Under the pieces are notes generated by a model. It searched no databases. It worked only from the letters and a program-made list of their open reading frames with translations, and was not told the origin of the DNA. Positions 63,560-64,000 of a DNA stretch of 64,000 nucleotides are shown here, piece after piece; the first letter of the stretch is position 1, and the number at the start of each line of letters is the position of its first letter. The position numbers and the translations under genes were made by a program. The stretch is from an uncultured Lachnospiraceae bacterium. GTDB taxonomy: Bacteria > Bacillota > Clostridia > Lachnospirales > Lachnospiraceae. The DNA is taken from assembly GCA_934432885.1 (NCBI GenBank), contig CAKRYY010000006.1:17435-81434 (forward strand). The letters run 5' to 3'.

Positions 63560-63931
63560 ATGAGCAGCAATATTTTCACAATAGCCAAATTCAACAAAAA
63601 ATTTAACCAGTACCTCCCCACTCCTATTGAACAATGCGTTATTTATCAGTCAGCCGGATTGGTAAAACACATTGAAAAGAGACATCCCGAGTGCATCTGC
63701 TATCTTTCTCTTATTCCAAGCATCATAAATAATCCTGATTATATCGGTGTAAATCCGAATGAATCCGGTATCAGCTTTGAATTGGTAAAAATTATGGACA
63801 ATAATGTTCAGATTGGCATAAAACTGGATGTTTCAAAAGATTACTTATATGTAGCAACCTTACATACTATCACTGCCGCAAAATTGAATCACGGTATTCA
63901 AAATGGTCGTTTAAAGAAATTTGACAAATAA
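63560..63931 (+). CDS. PBECR-type (Barnase/EndoU/ColicinE5/RelE-like fold) domain protein
   Basis: 123 residues, a single domain. The pattern VIYQSAGLVKHIEKRHPECI, LSLIPSIINNPDYIGVNPNE, FELVKIMDNNVQIGIKLDVS and YLYVATLHTITAAKL is that of the PBECR3/4 type found in phage polyvalent proteins and as lone genes in Lachnospiraceae. An RNase activity is suggested by the fold only. No antitoxin is seen in the window on either side, and no ribosome binding site is visible. The recognition is from memory of the family. Confidence 0.6.
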   Translation: MSSNIFTIAKFNKKFNQYLPTPIEQCVIYQSAGLVKHIEKRHPECICYLSLIPSIINNPDYIGVNPNESGISFELVKIMDNNVQIGIKLDVSKDYLYVATLHTITAAKLNHGIQNGRLKKFDK

Positions 63932-64000
63932 ACAGGCATAAATTATAATAATATTGCATAAGAAAATAATAATCAAATTGCAAAGGTCGGAAAGGCTCCC

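Overview
The window reads as chromosome of an anaerobic, spore-forming Firmicute of the class Clostridia, most likely a gut Lachnospiraceae. Supporting features are an oxygen-sensitive class III ribonucleotide reductase (nrdDG), an [FeFe]-hydrogenase-type protein, a GerA/SpoVAF germinant-receptor-like protein, a SleB-type cortex hydrolase, a T-box leader on pheST, a 6S-like RNA, AGGAGG-type ribosome binding sites, and Clostridia-typical families (DUF1292, DUF5662, HAAS/PadR, Gx transporter). No tRNA, rRNA, CRISPR array, prophage or insertion sequence was seen. Most of the region is dense core genome, largely on the minus strand.

Layout. 1-3975: U32 peptidase (cut by the window edge) and zapA, preceded by the SOS-controlled operon NusG_II - Gx transporter - ruvA - ruvB. 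4169-5564: padR with a HAAS membrane protein. 5617-8561: leuCD with a divergent LysR regulator. 8554-14175: a lactonase, then an XRE-cupin regulator with the polyamine transporter potABCD. 14207-18832: trpS, a Cys-rich repeat protein, DUF5662, a GH13 protein that has lost its catalytic residues, and a DUF1292 protein. 18778-25313: chemoreceptor, then hydrogenase-like protein - gltX - UvrD-type helicase. 25426-30482: spoVAF and small membrane protein - nrdD - nrdG - dut. 30503-35445: a six-gene operon, M18 peptidase - queA - punA - cdd - MBL hydrolase - rnhA. 35511-39370: T-box-controlled pheST. 39389-42634: SpoIID-like protein with a YihY protein, and the 6S-like RNA. 42665-46972: deoC with an aminopeptidase P, and citrate synthase. 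46950-54631: thrC, sleB-like, an AP2/HNH-derived protein, hisB, a GH25 protein, apbE, an AraC regulator and a half-length DapF-like protein. 54639-63460: YitT, then the operon plsX - acpP - rnc - smc - ftsY - ilvA. The right end holds a solitary PBECR-type nuclease-fold gene.

Working together: the polyamine operon is probably controlled by its own XRE-cupin sensor. leuCD is probably controlled by the divergent LysR protein through a 9-bp-arm palindrome. RuvAB is probably induced by DNA damage through a consensus LexA box lying between the -35 and -10 of the operon promoter. Nucleotide metabolism is concentrated in two operons (nrdDG-dut and punA-cdd-rnhA), with deoC apart.

The least ordinary content is a set of proteins that look like enzymes stripped of their catalytic residues (GH13, DapF half, HNH/AP2, GH25 variant), a 17-cysteine tandem-repeat small protein, a dispersed intergenic stem-loop in two copies, and a spoVAF leader in which a sigmaG-like promoter sits inside the terminator hairpin that would otherwise bury its ribosome binding site. 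No large new multi-gene defence or biosynthetic system was recognised.
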